Shown here piece by piece: positions 1-8,669 of a DNA stretch of 64,000 nucleotides. Source of the stretch: JADJYF01 sp965278995 (GTDB lineage Bacteria; Pseudomonadota; Gammaproteobacteria; Ga0077536). The notes beneath the pieces were generated by a model. It worked only from the letters and a program-made list of their open reading frames with translations, ran no database searches and was not told where the DNA came from. Each line of letters starts with the position of its first letter. Within the stretch, counting starts at the first letter, position 1. The stretch is taken from positions 4,836,001 to 4,900,000 of the forward strand of contig OZ257136.1 of NCBI GenBank assembly GCA_965278995.1, given 5' to 3'. The position numbers and the translations under genes are program-made.

Positions 1-2
1 AC

Positions 3-1259
3 GGCAGTGCTGCCGGTACGTTGCTGGTCAAGGAAATCCGCCCGGGCTGGGACAGTGCGTCGCTCAAGCTTCTGTCTGGAGTGGGCGAGACACTGATCTT
101 TAGTGCAAACGACGGCACGCACGGTAACGAGCTCTGGCGGAGCGATGGCACCGCGACTGGCACTGTCCTCGTACGCGACATCAATCCTGGCACGTCCGGT
201 TCCGGCCCTTACAATATGGTCGCGATCGACAATCTATATTTCTTCGGCGCGCACGATGACACCCACGGCGGGGAGCTATGGAAGAGCGACGGCACCACCA
301 CCGGCACCTCGCTGGTGGCGGACCTCTGCCCGGGCGCAGCAACCTGTTTTCCTCAAGGCCTGGTCGCAGCTGGTGGCACGCTTTACTTCATGGCGGAGGA
401 CAATGCCCACGGCAATGAGCTCTGGCGCAGCGACGGCACCGCGGAAGGTACCGTACTGGTGGAGGACATCTATCCCGGTGTCAGCAGCTCCACTTACGGC
501 CCGTTGGTCGCGATAGGGGATACGGTTTATTTCAGCGCCAACGACGGCATCACTGGCGAGGAGCTGTGGTTCTCCCGCCACGGGATCGCGCGCGCGGTGA
601 CGGATGTCGTCCCCGGGTCCGGCGCGTTTCTGCCGCAGAGCTTAGCCGCTCACGGCAAGCTGCTTTTTATGTCCGGGCAGGATGGTAGCAGCGGTCGGGA
701 GCCGTGGGTGTTCGACACGACTACGTTGGATACCGACCTCGACGGCGTCGAGGACGGCTTTGAGCTGCCCGGATGTACGGATGACCTCGATCTCGACAGT
801 GACGACGATGGCTTAGCTGATGGTGCCGAGGATGCCAACGCGAATGGCATTGTCGACAGCAGCGAAACTGATCCGTGCCAGCCAGACAGCGACGGCGACG
901 GCGTGCAGGACGGCACCGAATCCGGCGTGGCTTCGGGTGTTTCCGACCCGGACGGTAGTGGCCCTCTGCGCGGGACTGACCTCGGCGTGTTCGTGCCAGA
1001 CGCCCACAGCGCGAACACAAGCAATCCGCGGGACAGCGACACCGACGGCGACAGCTACGCCGACGGAGTCGAAGACGCAAACCGCAATGGTGCGGTCGAT
1101 GCCAGCGAATCGGATCCCAATAATGCCAACTCGATACCGGCCGCCAATGTCGAGCAAGTCCCGCTCCCCATGTGGGTGCTCCCCGTGCTCGCTGCCGTAA
1201 TGCTCATAGCCGGAAGCCTGCGACTCGCTCGTCGGCGATACAGTTCCGGTACATCGTGA
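3..1259 (+). CDS. ELWxxDGT-repeat / TSP3-repeat surface protein, 5' end outside window
   Basis: The reading frame is open from the first bases of the window, where GSAAGTLLV already matches the repeat unit, so the true start lies upstream; a TTG at 21 is internal. Three clear copies of an ELW(R/K)SDGT repeat and one degenerate copy spaced about 47-50 residues apart fill the first 220 residues, a beta-propeller-like arrangement seen in large secreted proteins. Residues of about 240-375 are acidic aspartate-rich thrombospondin type 3 calcium-binding repeats (DSDGDGVQDG, DTDGDSYADG). The C-terminus has VPLPMW, a hydrophobic stretch of about 20 residues, then RLARRR, the layout of IPTL/PEP-CTERM-type sorting tails. 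I infer an exported, surface-anchored calcium-binding protein; its ligand is unknown. Confidence 0.8.
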   Translation, partial: GSAAGTLLVKEIRPGWDSASLKLLSGVGETLIFSANDGTHGNELWRSDGTATGTVLVRDINPGTSGSGPYNMVAIDNLYFFGAHDDTHGGELWKSDGTTTGTSLVADLCPGAATCFPQGLVAAGGTLYFMAEDNAHGNELWRSDGTAEGTVLVEDIYPGVSSSTYGPLVAIGDTVYFSANDGITGEELWFSRHGIARAVTDVVPGSGAFLPQSLAAHGKLLFMSGQDGSSGREPWVFDTTTLDTDLDGVEDGFELPGCTDDLDLDSDDDGLADGAEDANANGIVDSSETDPCQPDSDGDGVQDGTESGVASGVSDPDGSGPLRGTDLGVFVPDAHSANTSNPRDSDTDGDSYADGVEDANRNGAVDASESDPNNANSIPAANVEQVPLPMWVLPVLAAVMLIAGSLRLARRRYSSGTS

Positions 1260-1348
1260 TCAAGAAGATCCTTGAGCACCTCGACCAGCGCCCCCAGCCT
1301 TCAGACCCTTCGCCCGCGCGCCGCCGCAACAAGAATTGCCGGGCCTGA
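1253..1348 (+). pseudogene. possible IS91-type transposase C-terminal remnant
   Basis: In a frame overlapping the stop of the preceding gene, 31 codons read IVIKKILEHLDQRPQPSDPS and then a basic tail to a TGA at 1346-1348. The VIKKILEHL phrase followed by a proline-rich tail resembles the extreme C-terminus of IS91/IS801-like transposases. No other part of such a gene is visible. Similarity is from memory of the family and the stretch is short, so this is tentative. Confidence 0.3.
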
Positions 1349-1604
1349 AAGAGCCAGGCTGACGGCAAAATCCTCTCTGACGCATGGACGCAAGGCTGGC
1401 TTGACACTTAGGCGGAGTGTCGCTTGAGCCAGCGTGCCTGAGAAGCCGCGATGTGCCCCGAAGCCTGTTGAAAATGGAGATCACATCGTGGTCTTCGTTC
1501 GCCGCCACGGCTTCTTTGCGAGTGCCCGTACCGTGGCTTGCGCATCAACATAGAATCTAATCTCTTCCTAAACTCGAAACTCCCCTTTACGTAGAATCGT
1601 TTAG
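1349..1604. other. non-coding stretch with no recognised gene
   Basis: About 255 bases between the possible transposase remnant and the stop of the toxin gene. No convincing coding frame, RNA gene or strong hairpin was seen. Confidence 0.4.
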
Positions 1605-1898
1605 TCAGAGCTGATATTTCGAAATATCCAGCGCGCCGTGGAAAACGCCCAAGATGTCGACGTTTCTATCGGGCTTGACGAGGTACGCGATTCGGTAATG
1701 GCCATAAAGGAGGATGCGGACATGGCGTATGGACGCCGAGTATCGAGCGCCCATTTCCGGATAATCCATGAGCTGCTGCGAACGTGTATAAATGCCGTCC
1801 ACCGTTTCAGCGGCAGCGCGCGGATCCTCCAACGCGATGTATTCGAATATATCTTCGAGCCACCGTAACGCCTCTTCGGTCCAGGTTATTTCCGCCAT
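1605..1898 (-). CDS. ParE/RelE-superfamily toxin of a type II toxin-antitoxin pair
   Basis: A 97-residue protein with the ParE-like layout: an N-terminal ITWTEEALRWLEDIFEYIA helix pair, then YPEMGARY, then a beta-rich half with VRILLYGHYRIAYLV and VDILGVFHGALD. ParE toxins usually act on DNA gyrase, whereas RelE relatives cleave mRNA; the sequence favours ParE but does not prove the target. It overlaps the antitoxin gene upstream by 13 bases, the usual translational coupling. It lies in the accessory segment with an integrase, so a role in stabilising the island is plausible. Confidence 0.8.
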   Translation of the reverse strand: MAEITWTEEALRWLEDIFEYIALEDPRAAAETVDGIYTRSQQLMDYPEMGARYSASIRHVRILLYGHYRIAYLVKPDRNVDILGVFHGALDISKYQL

Positions 1899-2071
1899 GC
1901 CCGAATTCGGCGAGCCGCATCTTCGTTGGAGACCACTCGACCTGCATCCGAATCAGCGAGACCGCGTTGCACCATGACATGAAAAGCGAGTTCGCGAACG
2001 ACTTCCTCGGCCGAACTGTCTTCCGGCTGCTGCAGAATGAGGTTCGCGAGTTCTTCCTTTACGGTTGCCAT
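1886..2071 (-). CDS. small antitoxin paired with ParE-like toxin
   Basis: A 61-residue acidic protein starting MATVKEELANLILQQPEDSS, located directly upstream of and overlapping the toxin gene. The C-terminal part VVSNEDAARRIRAWRK has the short helical, basic form expected of a toxin-wrapping antitoxin tail. The family name is not clear to me; the call rests on size, order and overlap with the toxin. It probably also autoregulates the pair, as most such antitoxins do, but no operator was identified. Confidence 0.7.
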   Translation of the reverse strand: MATVKEELANLILQQPEDSSAEEVVRELAFHVMVQRGLADSDAGRVVSNEDAARRIRAWRK

Positions 2072-2324
2072 AACGATGGTTCTCCAGATACTTCGCCCAA
2101 TTCTGCCATGGTGGCAGCGCCGTTTGACACCTCAGCCAAACATCGCGAGTCGGCGGTCTAGTTCAGCGAGTGTAGCTCGCACATGATCGCGACGAGCGAA
2201 ATGGTGTGCCCAAAAGTGTGCTAATGCACCGCGATATTCCGACTCATTTTTGTGTCATTGACGCTCATTAGCACACTGGCAGGTGTCGCAAGTCGTTGAT
2301 AAATAGAAGTCCCTGACGCGTCTC

Positions 2325-2457
2325 CCGGCCTACGAACCAGGGGGTCGGAGGTTCGACAATCTCGCACAGCGAGGTTGGACGCTGCCGCGACGCGGCGGCG
2401 CTCCGCAGGGGTGAGCAACCGCATAAGCGGTTGTGAATCAATCCTTCCGGGCGCGCC
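2325..2457 (+). other. split tRNA-Arg(ACG)-like sequence, probable integrase attachment-site remnant
   Basis: At 2325-2357 the sequence reads like the 3' half of tRNA-Arg(ACG): an anticodon-loop phrase CTACGAA, a variable region GGGGGTCG and a T-arm start GAGGTTCGA. The expected tRNA end, ATCC..CCGGGCGCGCCA, appears only at 2440-2457, about 80 bases further on, so the T-arm is interrupted. A hairpin AACCGC-ATAA-GCGGTT lies in the interrupting segment. The integrase gene ends at 2474 right beside it. This fits a decayed or recombined attachment site in a tRNA gene; a working tRNA cannot be folded here. Confidence 0.4.
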
Positions 2458-2473
2458 ACATTCTTTCGTTACA

Positions 2474-3589
2474 TCAGACGGTTGCGAGTCCTCCTAAATT
2501 CGCACGCTGTCGAATCAAAACAAGTGCGGGAGTTTTGCGGGGGTCGTCTCCGCATACCTTATTAGCAGCGTCGATCAGATTGGAAAGCTCAGCTCCGGAA
2601 TAGTGCATTGTGAGCCGCCCTGAGCGGTGACCGAGCAAGTCTTGGCGATCTTCGAAGCTCACCCCCGCCGCGCGTAAGCGTCGGCCAAATGTGTGCTTTA
2701 GATCGTGACTCCGAACGTGCGGTAACCCTGCTCGTACGAGTCCCGAGTTCGAAGGGGAATTGCCCATGGGGTCTATCGGTTTGCCGCGAAAGGTGAACAC
2801 ATAATCCGGGTGCTGACCGCGAACATTGGCGACCACCGCCGATGCGAACCGATTCAATACCACAAGTCGCTCTTCGCCGTTCTTGACGCGCGCGCCAGGG
2901 ATAACGAACAAGGTGGTATTCAGTTCTGGATCCGGTACCTCCCAGTCCCATCTCAACCGACACACCTCCTTGCCTCGCGTTTCCGTATTAACCTTGAAGA
3001 GCGCCATACGCGCGAGGTGATCAGGCAATTCGGCAAACAGCCGCGTCTGCGCCTCCCACGACAAGGGGTAAGGTTGTCGGGCATCTTCAATCTTCAGCAT
3101 CTTGATCTTCGGCGGCGAGTGCAGCCATGTCAGGTTACATTCGTCCAGCCATTCCGATGCCGCAAGATTTAGAATCCGCCGAACAGCACTTCGCCCCATA
3201 TTGATGCTCTTTGCTTTCCGTCCCTCGCGCTTTCTAGCTTCCATGTAGGGTCTGGGCGAACCCATATGGATGCCTTCCAACGGAAGCGAACCCATGAACC
3301 CGTCCAGTTGCTTCAAGTGAAGAGCCACGTCTCCAATCCGCCGTTGGTCCTGGTTCTCGTCAAGGAACTTGATGGTCGCCAATCGGAAGTTTCGTTTTGG
3401 CCGCACCCCGTAGATGGTTGCCTGTCTCAGCTCTTCCCTGAAGTTCGCGAGGTAGACTTCCGCTTCCGCGAGGTTGTCCGTTCCAGTGCTCTCGCAAATT
3501 CTCGTTCCTCGAATTTGCATCGATGTGCCAGACTCCGGCCCGAAGGTAGAGTCCGGCTGTACGTATACGTCCCATATCATCTCTCCCAT
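2474..3589 (-). CDS. tyrosine recombinase / phage-type integrase
   Basis: A 371-residue integrase. Residues of about 30-165 form the Arm/SAM-like DNA-binding region, and 180-345 the catalytic domain. Visible catalytic residues are R205 (TETRGKEVC), K236 in the beta hairpin, H295 in SHDLKHTFGRRL, H321 in LLGHRSGRLT and Y330 (MHYS). The usual HxxR second arginine reads lysine here (H295-D-L-K298), a conservative variant that also occurs in some relatives. The start ATG at 3589 gives MGEMIWDVYV. It lies between tRNA-like debris and an ISL3 fragment, consistent with an island integrase. Confidence 0.85.
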   Translation of the reverse strand: MGEMIWDVYVQPDSTFGPESGTSMQIRGTRICESTGTDNLAEAEVYLANFREELRQATIYGVRPKRNFRLATIKFLDENQDQRRIGDVALHLKQLDGFMGSLPLEGIHMGSPRPYMEARKREGRKAKSINMGRSAVRRILNLAASEWLDECNLTWLHSPPKIKMLKIEDARQPYPLSWEAQTRLFAELPDHLARMALFKVNTETRGKEVCRLRWDWEVPDPELNTTLFVIPGARVKNGEERLVVLNRFASAVVANVRGQHPDYVFTFRGKPIDPMGNSPSNSGLVRAGLPHVRSHDLKHTFGRRLRAAGVSFEDRQDLLGHRSGRLTMHYSGAELSNLIDAANKVCGDDPRKTPALVLIRQRANLGGLATV

Positions 3590-3720
3590 GAGTTGACCGG
3601 GGCATCCGTTGCGGGATTTATAGTGATCTACCCACGCAGGGTCGACCAGGGCCCGCAGCTTCTCCGCAACGACCGTCTCGGGAGGATAGGCCCGGATCCT
3701 CGGCGCCGGCAGATCGAGCA

Positions 3721-4125
3721 GTGGCGCGGCAGGTGGTGAAGTCCAGCCGCTGGCTGTTGCTGCGCAATCGCGACAACCTGACGCCGGAGCAGACGGTCAG
3801 ACTGGATGAACTGCTGGAAGCGAACCAGGCCCTGCTGGTGGTCTATCTGCTACACGACGAACCGAAGCGACTGTGGCGTTACCGACGCCCGGGTTGGGCG
3901 GAGAAAGCTTGGCGTCAGTGGTACCAGCAGGCGAAGGCCAGTGGCATCGAGGCCCTGCAGCGCTGTGCCGAGAAACTGGCGCCCTATCTGCACGGCATCC
4001 TGGCGCGCTGCCGACATCCCCTGAACACGATCGTCCTCGAGGGTATCAACAACAACATCAAGGTCATCAAGCGGAGCGCTTATGGTTACCGCGACCAGAA
4101 ATACTTCTTGCAGTGCCTATCGAGC
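3721..4125 (+). pseudogene. ISL3-family transposase, C-terminal fragment
   Basis: The frame encodes the C-terminal third of an ISL3 DDE transposase: ARQVVKSSRWLLLRNRDNL, then a helical stretch and HPLNTIVLEGINNNIKVIKR followed by SAYGYRDQKYF. The phrase LEGINNxIKxIKR carries the conserved catalytic glutamate region. The N-terminal two thirds are absent upstream, and after about 4125 the frame loses family similarity and runs into the antisense of an oxidoreductase gene. The element is therefore truncated at both ends and inactive. Confidence 0.75.
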
Positions 4126-4129
4126 GTAC

Positions 4130-4258
4130 CGGCACCGTGTCGCGCCACGAGCCGCGTTCCAGCAGGCACACCCTAAGCCCGCCGTCGACGAGTCGCGCCG
4201 CGGCGACGGCACCAACGAAGCCGCTACCGATGACCACGACGTCGAAGGGCTCCTTCAT
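4130..4258 (-). pseudogene. GMC-type FAD-dependent oxidoreductase, N-terminal fragment
   Basis: From an ATG at 4258 the minus strand encodes MKEPFDVVVIGSGFVGAVAA and then ARLVDGGLRVCLLERG, the Rossmann FAD-binding start of choline-dehydrogenase/cholesterol-oxidase-like flavoproteins. Similarity stops after RDTVPVRS, where the ISL3 fragment begins on the other strand. Only about 43 residues of a normally 500-600 residue enzyme remain, so the gene was cut by the insertion or a later deletion. Confidence 0.65.
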
Positions 4259-4295
4259 GCGTGCGTGCCCGAGCCGGGAGTTCAGCCTGTCCAAT

Positions 4296-4612
4296 TCAAT
4301 GCGGCAGCGGACGGGTGAATACTCGCCTGCACCGAGGCCGCGCGTTGATCCGGTCGAACCACGCGGACACATGACGCAGGCTTCGGTCCAGGAGCTGACC
4401 GGCGTCCTTCATGAAGTCCATCACCGTGAACAAGGGGATGTCGGCAAGACTGAAACGATCGCCGGCAATGTAATCGCGCCCGGCGATGAGGCCATCGAGC
4501 CATCGCAAGCCGCCCTGTGCCGTGCGTTTCAGATCGTCCGCTGCGTGCGGGATGCAGTCCACACGCGACTTGAACGGTTCGTAGCCTTCGCCTAAGGTGC
4601 GCAATGCTGTTG
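4296..4612 (-). pseudogene. glutathione S-transferase C-terminal domain, truncated and frameshifted
   Basis: The minus strand encodes a GST C-terminal helical domain: YEPFKSRVDCIPHAADDLKR, LRWLDGLIAGRDYIAGDRFS and LADIPLFTVMDFMKDAGQ. The thioredoxin-like N-domain is missing upstream. Near 4345 the family continuation ends in this frame, and the neighbouring frame carries the expected tail ASIHPSAAALNWTG, which indicates a frameshift. The gene lies immediately upstream of the cut oxidoreductase in the same direction, so both are probably remains of one catabolic operon damaged by the ISL3 element. Confidence 0.6.
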
Positions 4613-4784
4613 GTTTTCCTGGTTGTTCAGGTGGGTTCAATGACGGGCGCTATTGGAAACGCGTACGTACGCAACTTAAGTTAAGCCGTGAAAGTGTCGA
4701 TTCAGTTGCCAGATTCATTCCACTGAGTTCGGCACCACGATAACTCATGCACCGCCGATCATTTAGTTGCCAAAGAAGACCCCT

Positions 4785-7700
4785 ATGATTGACCTGTGGA
4801 TTCTCGGTCGGCCGAAAACATTGCGCAGTGCCGTGGCAACACTTGCCGTGGGCTTCTGTCTGACAACTTTTGATCACACAGCGGCTTGGGCAGACGCGGG
4901 CAACGGTGGTTCCACCTTTCCCGATAGTAACGGTGGCGCCGGCGGAACAGGCGCCGGCGCGATCATCGGCAGTGACGGATCGGCCGGCGTCAATGGCGGT
5001 GGTGGGGGCGGCGGTGGCGGAGCCGGTGGTGGCGCCGGCGGAGCTGGTTTTGGCGGTGGCGGTACCGGCGGCCTCGGAGGCACTTCGATAAGCCCGAACG
5101 GGGGTGATGGTAACCCCGGCAACGCTGGCGGAAACAACGGTGGCGGTGGTGGAGGTGGAGGCTTCCACGGCCTTGATTTGTCGAGTCCGCTCAATAACTC
5201 CACCACTGTCAATGGTGGTAACGGCGGAATGGGTGGCAACGGCGCGCAATCAACCGGAGTTTCGGGAGGAGGCGGAGGTGGTGCCGGTGGCTATGGCGCA
5301 ATCACCAGCAGTTCCTCTACCAGCACCAATTCCGGTGCCATCACGGGCGGTAATGGCGGCAAAGGCGGCACGGGCAATCTCGGCTTTTTTATCTTCGGCG
5401 CGAGCGGCAATGGTGGCGACGGTGGCACGGGTGTGAGTTTCACCTCGATTGGCGCCACGTTCATGCATGTCGCATCTTCGCCGGGCACCGCCATTGTCCG
5501 TGGCGGCGACGGAGGCACGGGGGGAGATGATTTCGGCATCGGCCCTGGTTCCCCCGGCGTCGGCGGCGTGGGTGTCTTGGGGTCAGACCTGACCGTCATC
5601 ACCAACGGATCGATCAGCGGCGGACTCTCTGGCGATGGCGTCACACGTTCGAACGCGATTGCATTTACCGGTGGCACGAATATTCTCGAACTTCGATCAG
5701 GCTACTCATTCACCGGTAATGTCGTCGCCAATAGTGCCGCGGACACCCTGCGATTGGGCGGCACCACCGATGCGACATTCAACCTCAACGATGTGGGCGC
5801 GGGTCAACAGTTCCAAAACTTCGGCATTCTTGCCAAGTCAGGCAGCAGTAATTGGACCCTGACTGGAGCATCCACTTTAAGCGGCGGAATCACTGTCAGC
5901 GACGGGATCCTTCAGGGATCGACGGACAGCCTACAAGGCGCCATCACCAACAACGCTCGTGTCCGCTTCGACCAATCTGCACTTGGTACCTATTCGGGGG
6001 CTATGAGCGGAACAGGTGGATTGACGAAAACCGGCACCGGCACATTGCTCTTGTCTGGCGCGAACACCTATGCCGGAGGAACGATTATCGACCAGGGAAC
6101 CCTACAGCTTTCGGGAGGATCAGCGCTTTCTGACGCCGGAGCGGTCACTCTTGCGAATACCGCTGGTGCGAGGCTGAATCTCAATGGCACGAGCGAGACC
6201 ATTGGCTCGCTTGCGGGCGGCGGCACATCGGGTGGTGAGGTCGCGTTCGGCGGCGCTACATTAACGACGGGCGGCGATAACACAAACACGACATTCGCTG
6301 GATCGCTCACGGGCGCAGGAGGCATTCTCCGCAAGGTTGGCACGGGAACCCAAATTCTCACCGGCGTGAACAACTACACGGGCGGTAGCACAGTCAGCGG
6401 GGGAACGTTGCGCGGCAGCACCGATAGCCTGCAAGGGAACATCCAAAACGACGCCACGCTGGTCTTTGATCAAGCGGGAGCGGGAACATACACCGGTCAG
6501 CTTTCGGGTACTGGAAACCTAGTAAAAGCCGGTGCGAATCAGCTCGAATTGACTGGCGATTCGAGCGGATTTTCAGGGACGACGAACATCGATGGCGGTG
6601 AACTGGAACTCGATGGAAGCCTGGCGGGCTCAGGAATTGTCGTCAATAACGGTGGACTCTTGAGCGGTAACGGTGCTGCAGGTTCAGTCACTGTCAATTC
6701 TGGAGCGATCATCGCGCCCGGCAACTCGATCGGAACGCTCAATATCGCCGGCAACTACACGCAACTGGGAACTTACGAAGCGGAAATCAACCCGGCAGGC
6801 CAAAGCGATCTCCTTTCCATAACCGGCGACGCAACGCTGGGGGGCAATTTATCCGTGATCGCCGCGCCAGGGAATTACGCCCCAGGATCCCAGTACACAA
6901 TCCTTTCGGCATCGAATGTCATCGGTCAATTCGCCTCCGTCACTGATGATCTGCCACTCATTGATGTCGCCGTCAACTACACACAGTCGTCTGTTCTCAT
7001 CGAGCTGTTGAACAACTCCGTTCAGTTCGCGGACGTTGCATCGAATACCAATCAGTTGGCGGTGGCCAACGTCCTGGACAATGTAGGCGGCGCCCCGTCA
7101 CTATCGAATATCGTCCAACAGCTCACGCTTCAGAACGCGGCGGGCGTGCAAAGTGGTCTGCAACAACTCGGCGGCGAAATCGTTGGCAGCACTGCCTCAA
7201 TTCAAATCCAGACTACCGATGCCGTACTTCGCACGACGGTGAATCACTTGCAGCAACGCAGGACCGGGCGAACCGGTTTCGTGCCAATGATGGCTAGTCA
7301 ATATTTGTCTGGCCTGAGGACTCAAGTAGCGGCACCCGTTGTAAGCGATTCGAATGGCATGCAGCTGGTCACTCACTCCGAACTTCAAACACCCCAATCA
7401 TCGGAGGGATGGATTCAAGGTGTTGGAATCGACGGTCAAGCATCCGGTAACGGCAACTATGCCGGGCTGAATTACGATGTCGGCGCGACGACGTTTGGAT
7501 CTGATAGGCAATTCGATGACACGATCATCGGTGTCGGTGGCGGCTATAGCCATACCGGCGTTGGACAACAGCAGTCCATTGGCGATTCCAGTATCAATTC
7601 GCTGCATTTCAACTTTTATGGCATGCATCAGTGGGAATCAGCGTATGTCATTGGCATCATCGGCTACGGGCATGACGAGTTCAACACTAAACGTAATATC

Positions 7701-8225
7701 TACATTGGCGGGATCCAAAACGTAGCGCGCGGCGACTACGCCGGCAACGAGTTCGTTTCCTACATCGAGAGCGGTCTGAGCTTGTCCATGCAGGGCTGGA
7801 CCGTCCAGCCGTTGGTCGGACTTCGTTATCTCCTGCTCGCACAGGATGGATTCACAGAGACCGGAGCGCCGGGCGCGAATTTAGACATCGCGAACGCGAC
7901 GTACGACTCGCTACGATCTTCGGTGGGAATCCGGGCCATGCGGTCTTACGATACATCCTGGGGATTTATCGCTCCGTATTTGCAAGCTCGCTGGACGCGT
8001 GAAGTGCTGGACAATCAACGATTGGTGGATGCGAATTTTGCCGGCGTGAATGGCAGCTCTTTCCTCTCCCAAGGAAACGTTCTCGGACGAAATTTTGGTG
8101 AATTCGGTGTCGGTGCGTCGGCGAAACTCGCCGAGCGAGTGGTGCTATACGTCGGCTATGATGCGCAGGTCAGCGGCAACCAGAGCGCACACGGTATCGT
8201 CGGCGGTATGCAACTCAGCTGGTGA
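4785..8225 (+). CDS. autotransporter (type V secretion) with glycine-rich passenger
   Basis: About 1146 residues. I chose ATG 4785 (MIDLWILG), preceded by AAAGAAG, over an upstream TTG at 4767. Residues 1-37 are a signal peptide ending TAAWA. Residues of about 40-270 are very glycine-rich (GGxGG and GGNGG repeats), resembling mycobacterial PGRS tracts in composition only. Residues of about 350-640 hold passenger-associated transport repeats (LTKTGTGTLLLSGANTYAGG and similar). Residues of about 870-1146 are the autotransporter beta-barrel, ending in the aromatic-terminated strand GGMQLSW. The barrel should insert in the outer membrane and export the passenger; no protease or lipase motif was seen, so an adhesive or structural role is inferred. 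Confidence 0.9.
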   Translation: MIDLWILGRPKTLRSAVATLAVGFCLTTFDHTAAWADAGNGGSTFPDSNGGAGGTGAGAIIGSDGSAGVNGGGGGGGGGAGGGAGGAGFGGGGTGGLGGTSISPNGGDGNPGNAGGNNGGGGGGGGFHGLDLSSPLNNSTTVNGGNGGMGGNGAQSTGVSGGGGGGAGGYGAITSSSSTSTNSGAITGGNGGKGGTGNLGFFIFGASGNGGDGGTGVSFTSIGATFMHVASSPGTAIVRGGDGGTGGDDFGIGPGSPGVGGVGVLGSDLTVITNGSISGGLSGDGVTRSNAIAFTGGTNILELRSGYSFTGNVVANSAADTLRLGGTTDATFNLNDVGAGQQFQNFGILAKSGSSNWTLTGASTLSGGITVSDGILQGSTDSLQGAITNNARVRFDQSALGTYSGAMSGTGGLTKTGTGTLLLSGANTYAGGTIIDQGTLQLSGGSALSDAGAVTLANTAGARLNLNGTSETIGSLAGGGTSGGEVAFGGATLTTGGDNTNTTFAGSLTGAGGILRKVGTGTQILTGVNNYTGGSTVSGGTLRGSTDSLQGNIQNDATLVFDQAGAGTYTGQLSGTGNLVKAGANQLELTGDSSGFSGTTNIDGGELELDGSLAGSGIVVNNGGLLSGNGAAGSVTVNSGAIIAPGNSIGTLNIAGNYTQLGTYEAEINPAGQSDLLSITGDATLGGNLSVIAAPGNYAPGSQYTILSASNVIGQFASVTDDLPLIDVAVNYTQSSVLIELLNNSVQFADVASNTNQLAVANVLDNVGGAPSLSNIVQQLTLQNAAGVQSGLQQLGGEIVGSTASIQIQTTDAVLRTTVNHLQQRRTGRTGFVPMMASQYLSGLRTQVAAPVVSDSNGMQLVTHSELQTPQSSEGWIQGVGIDGQASGNGNYAGLNYDVGATTFGSDRQFDDTIIGVGGGYSHTGVGQQQSIGDSSINSLHFNFYGMHQWESAYVIGIIGYGHDEFNTKRNIYIGGIQNVARGDYAGNEFVSYIESGLSLSMQGWTVQPLVGLRYLLLAQDGFTETGAPGANLDIANATYDSLRSSVGIRAMRSYDTSWGFIAPYLQARWTREVLDNQRLVDANFAGVNGSSFLSQGNVLGRNFGEFGVGASAKLAERVVLYVGYDAQVSGNQSAHGIVGGMQLSW
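5890..6550 (+). repeat. duplicated passenger module within the autotransporter
   Basis: A module reading GILQGSTDSLQGAI..FDQ..GTYSGAMSGTG near 5898-6012 recurs as GTLRGSTDSLQGNI..FDQ..GTYTGQLSGTG near 6395-6516. The spacing is about 166 codons. Each copy precedes a GxLxKxG..L.L(S/T)G transport-repeat strand, so this is an internal duplication of a beta-helix segment. Confidence 0.6.
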
Positions 8226-8390
8226 GCTTCGGCGACTCGTGTTGCCGGCCTTTACCTTAACCCTGCGTGATGGATTGATGATTTTTTTACGGCCATTGCT
8301 TTGCACGCTTTAGAGTTCGGCATTCGTAGTGTCGCTCCAAGAGCCATTAGTTTTCCATCTGCACTCAGACGAACATCCCGAAGGGACGAA
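8226..8390. other. intergenic, no gene seen
   Basis: Between the autotransporter stop and the IS3 remnant no coding sequence or clear terminator with a T-run was found. Confidence 0.4.
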
Positions 8391-8529
8391 TGGACTTGCC
8401 CCGAATTCCGGACACCCTGCACCCTCAAATTCAGGCGGCTTCAAACGCCTCGAGACTGATGCCGCCGAGATGGCTGTGTCGCCGTTACCGATTGTAGAAC
8501 ACCTCGACGTAATCAAAGACGTCGGCTTA
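8391..8529 (-). pseudogene. IS3-family element remnant: terminal repeat and OrfB end with stop codon
   Basis: Reading the minus strand from 8526 gives ADVFDYVEVFYNR, an in-frame TAA, RRHSHLGGISLEAFEAA and a stop at 8431-8433. This is the C-terminus of an IS3-family OrfB integrase. At 8391-8416 lies TGGACTTGCCCCGAATTCCG and further bases, the form of an IS3-family terminal inverted repeat starting with TG. The in-frame stop and loss of everything upstream show a dead fragment. It sits downstream of the retron reverse transcriptase. Confidence 0.7.
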
Positions 8530-8669
8530 CGTCATTACCGCTTTCTCCGATCGCGCCCAGGAATTAGATCCAGCTCGGCTGCTTGATACCAGTGCTTCTA
8601 TTCCGGCATGTTTTACGGGATGTGCGACGCCATCGACAATTTACGTTCACAACTGAATCAAGAACAACG

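Noticed and set aside
4870..5680. Glycine-tract DNA considered as a CRISPR or satellite repeat
   Set aside because: Repeats are short, irregular and in frame with a coding sequence, without spacers of constant length.
8431..8526. Possible selenocysteine or readthrough at the stop in the IS3 fragment
   Set aside because: The internal stop is TAA, not TGA, and the element is truncated; ordinary decay explains it.
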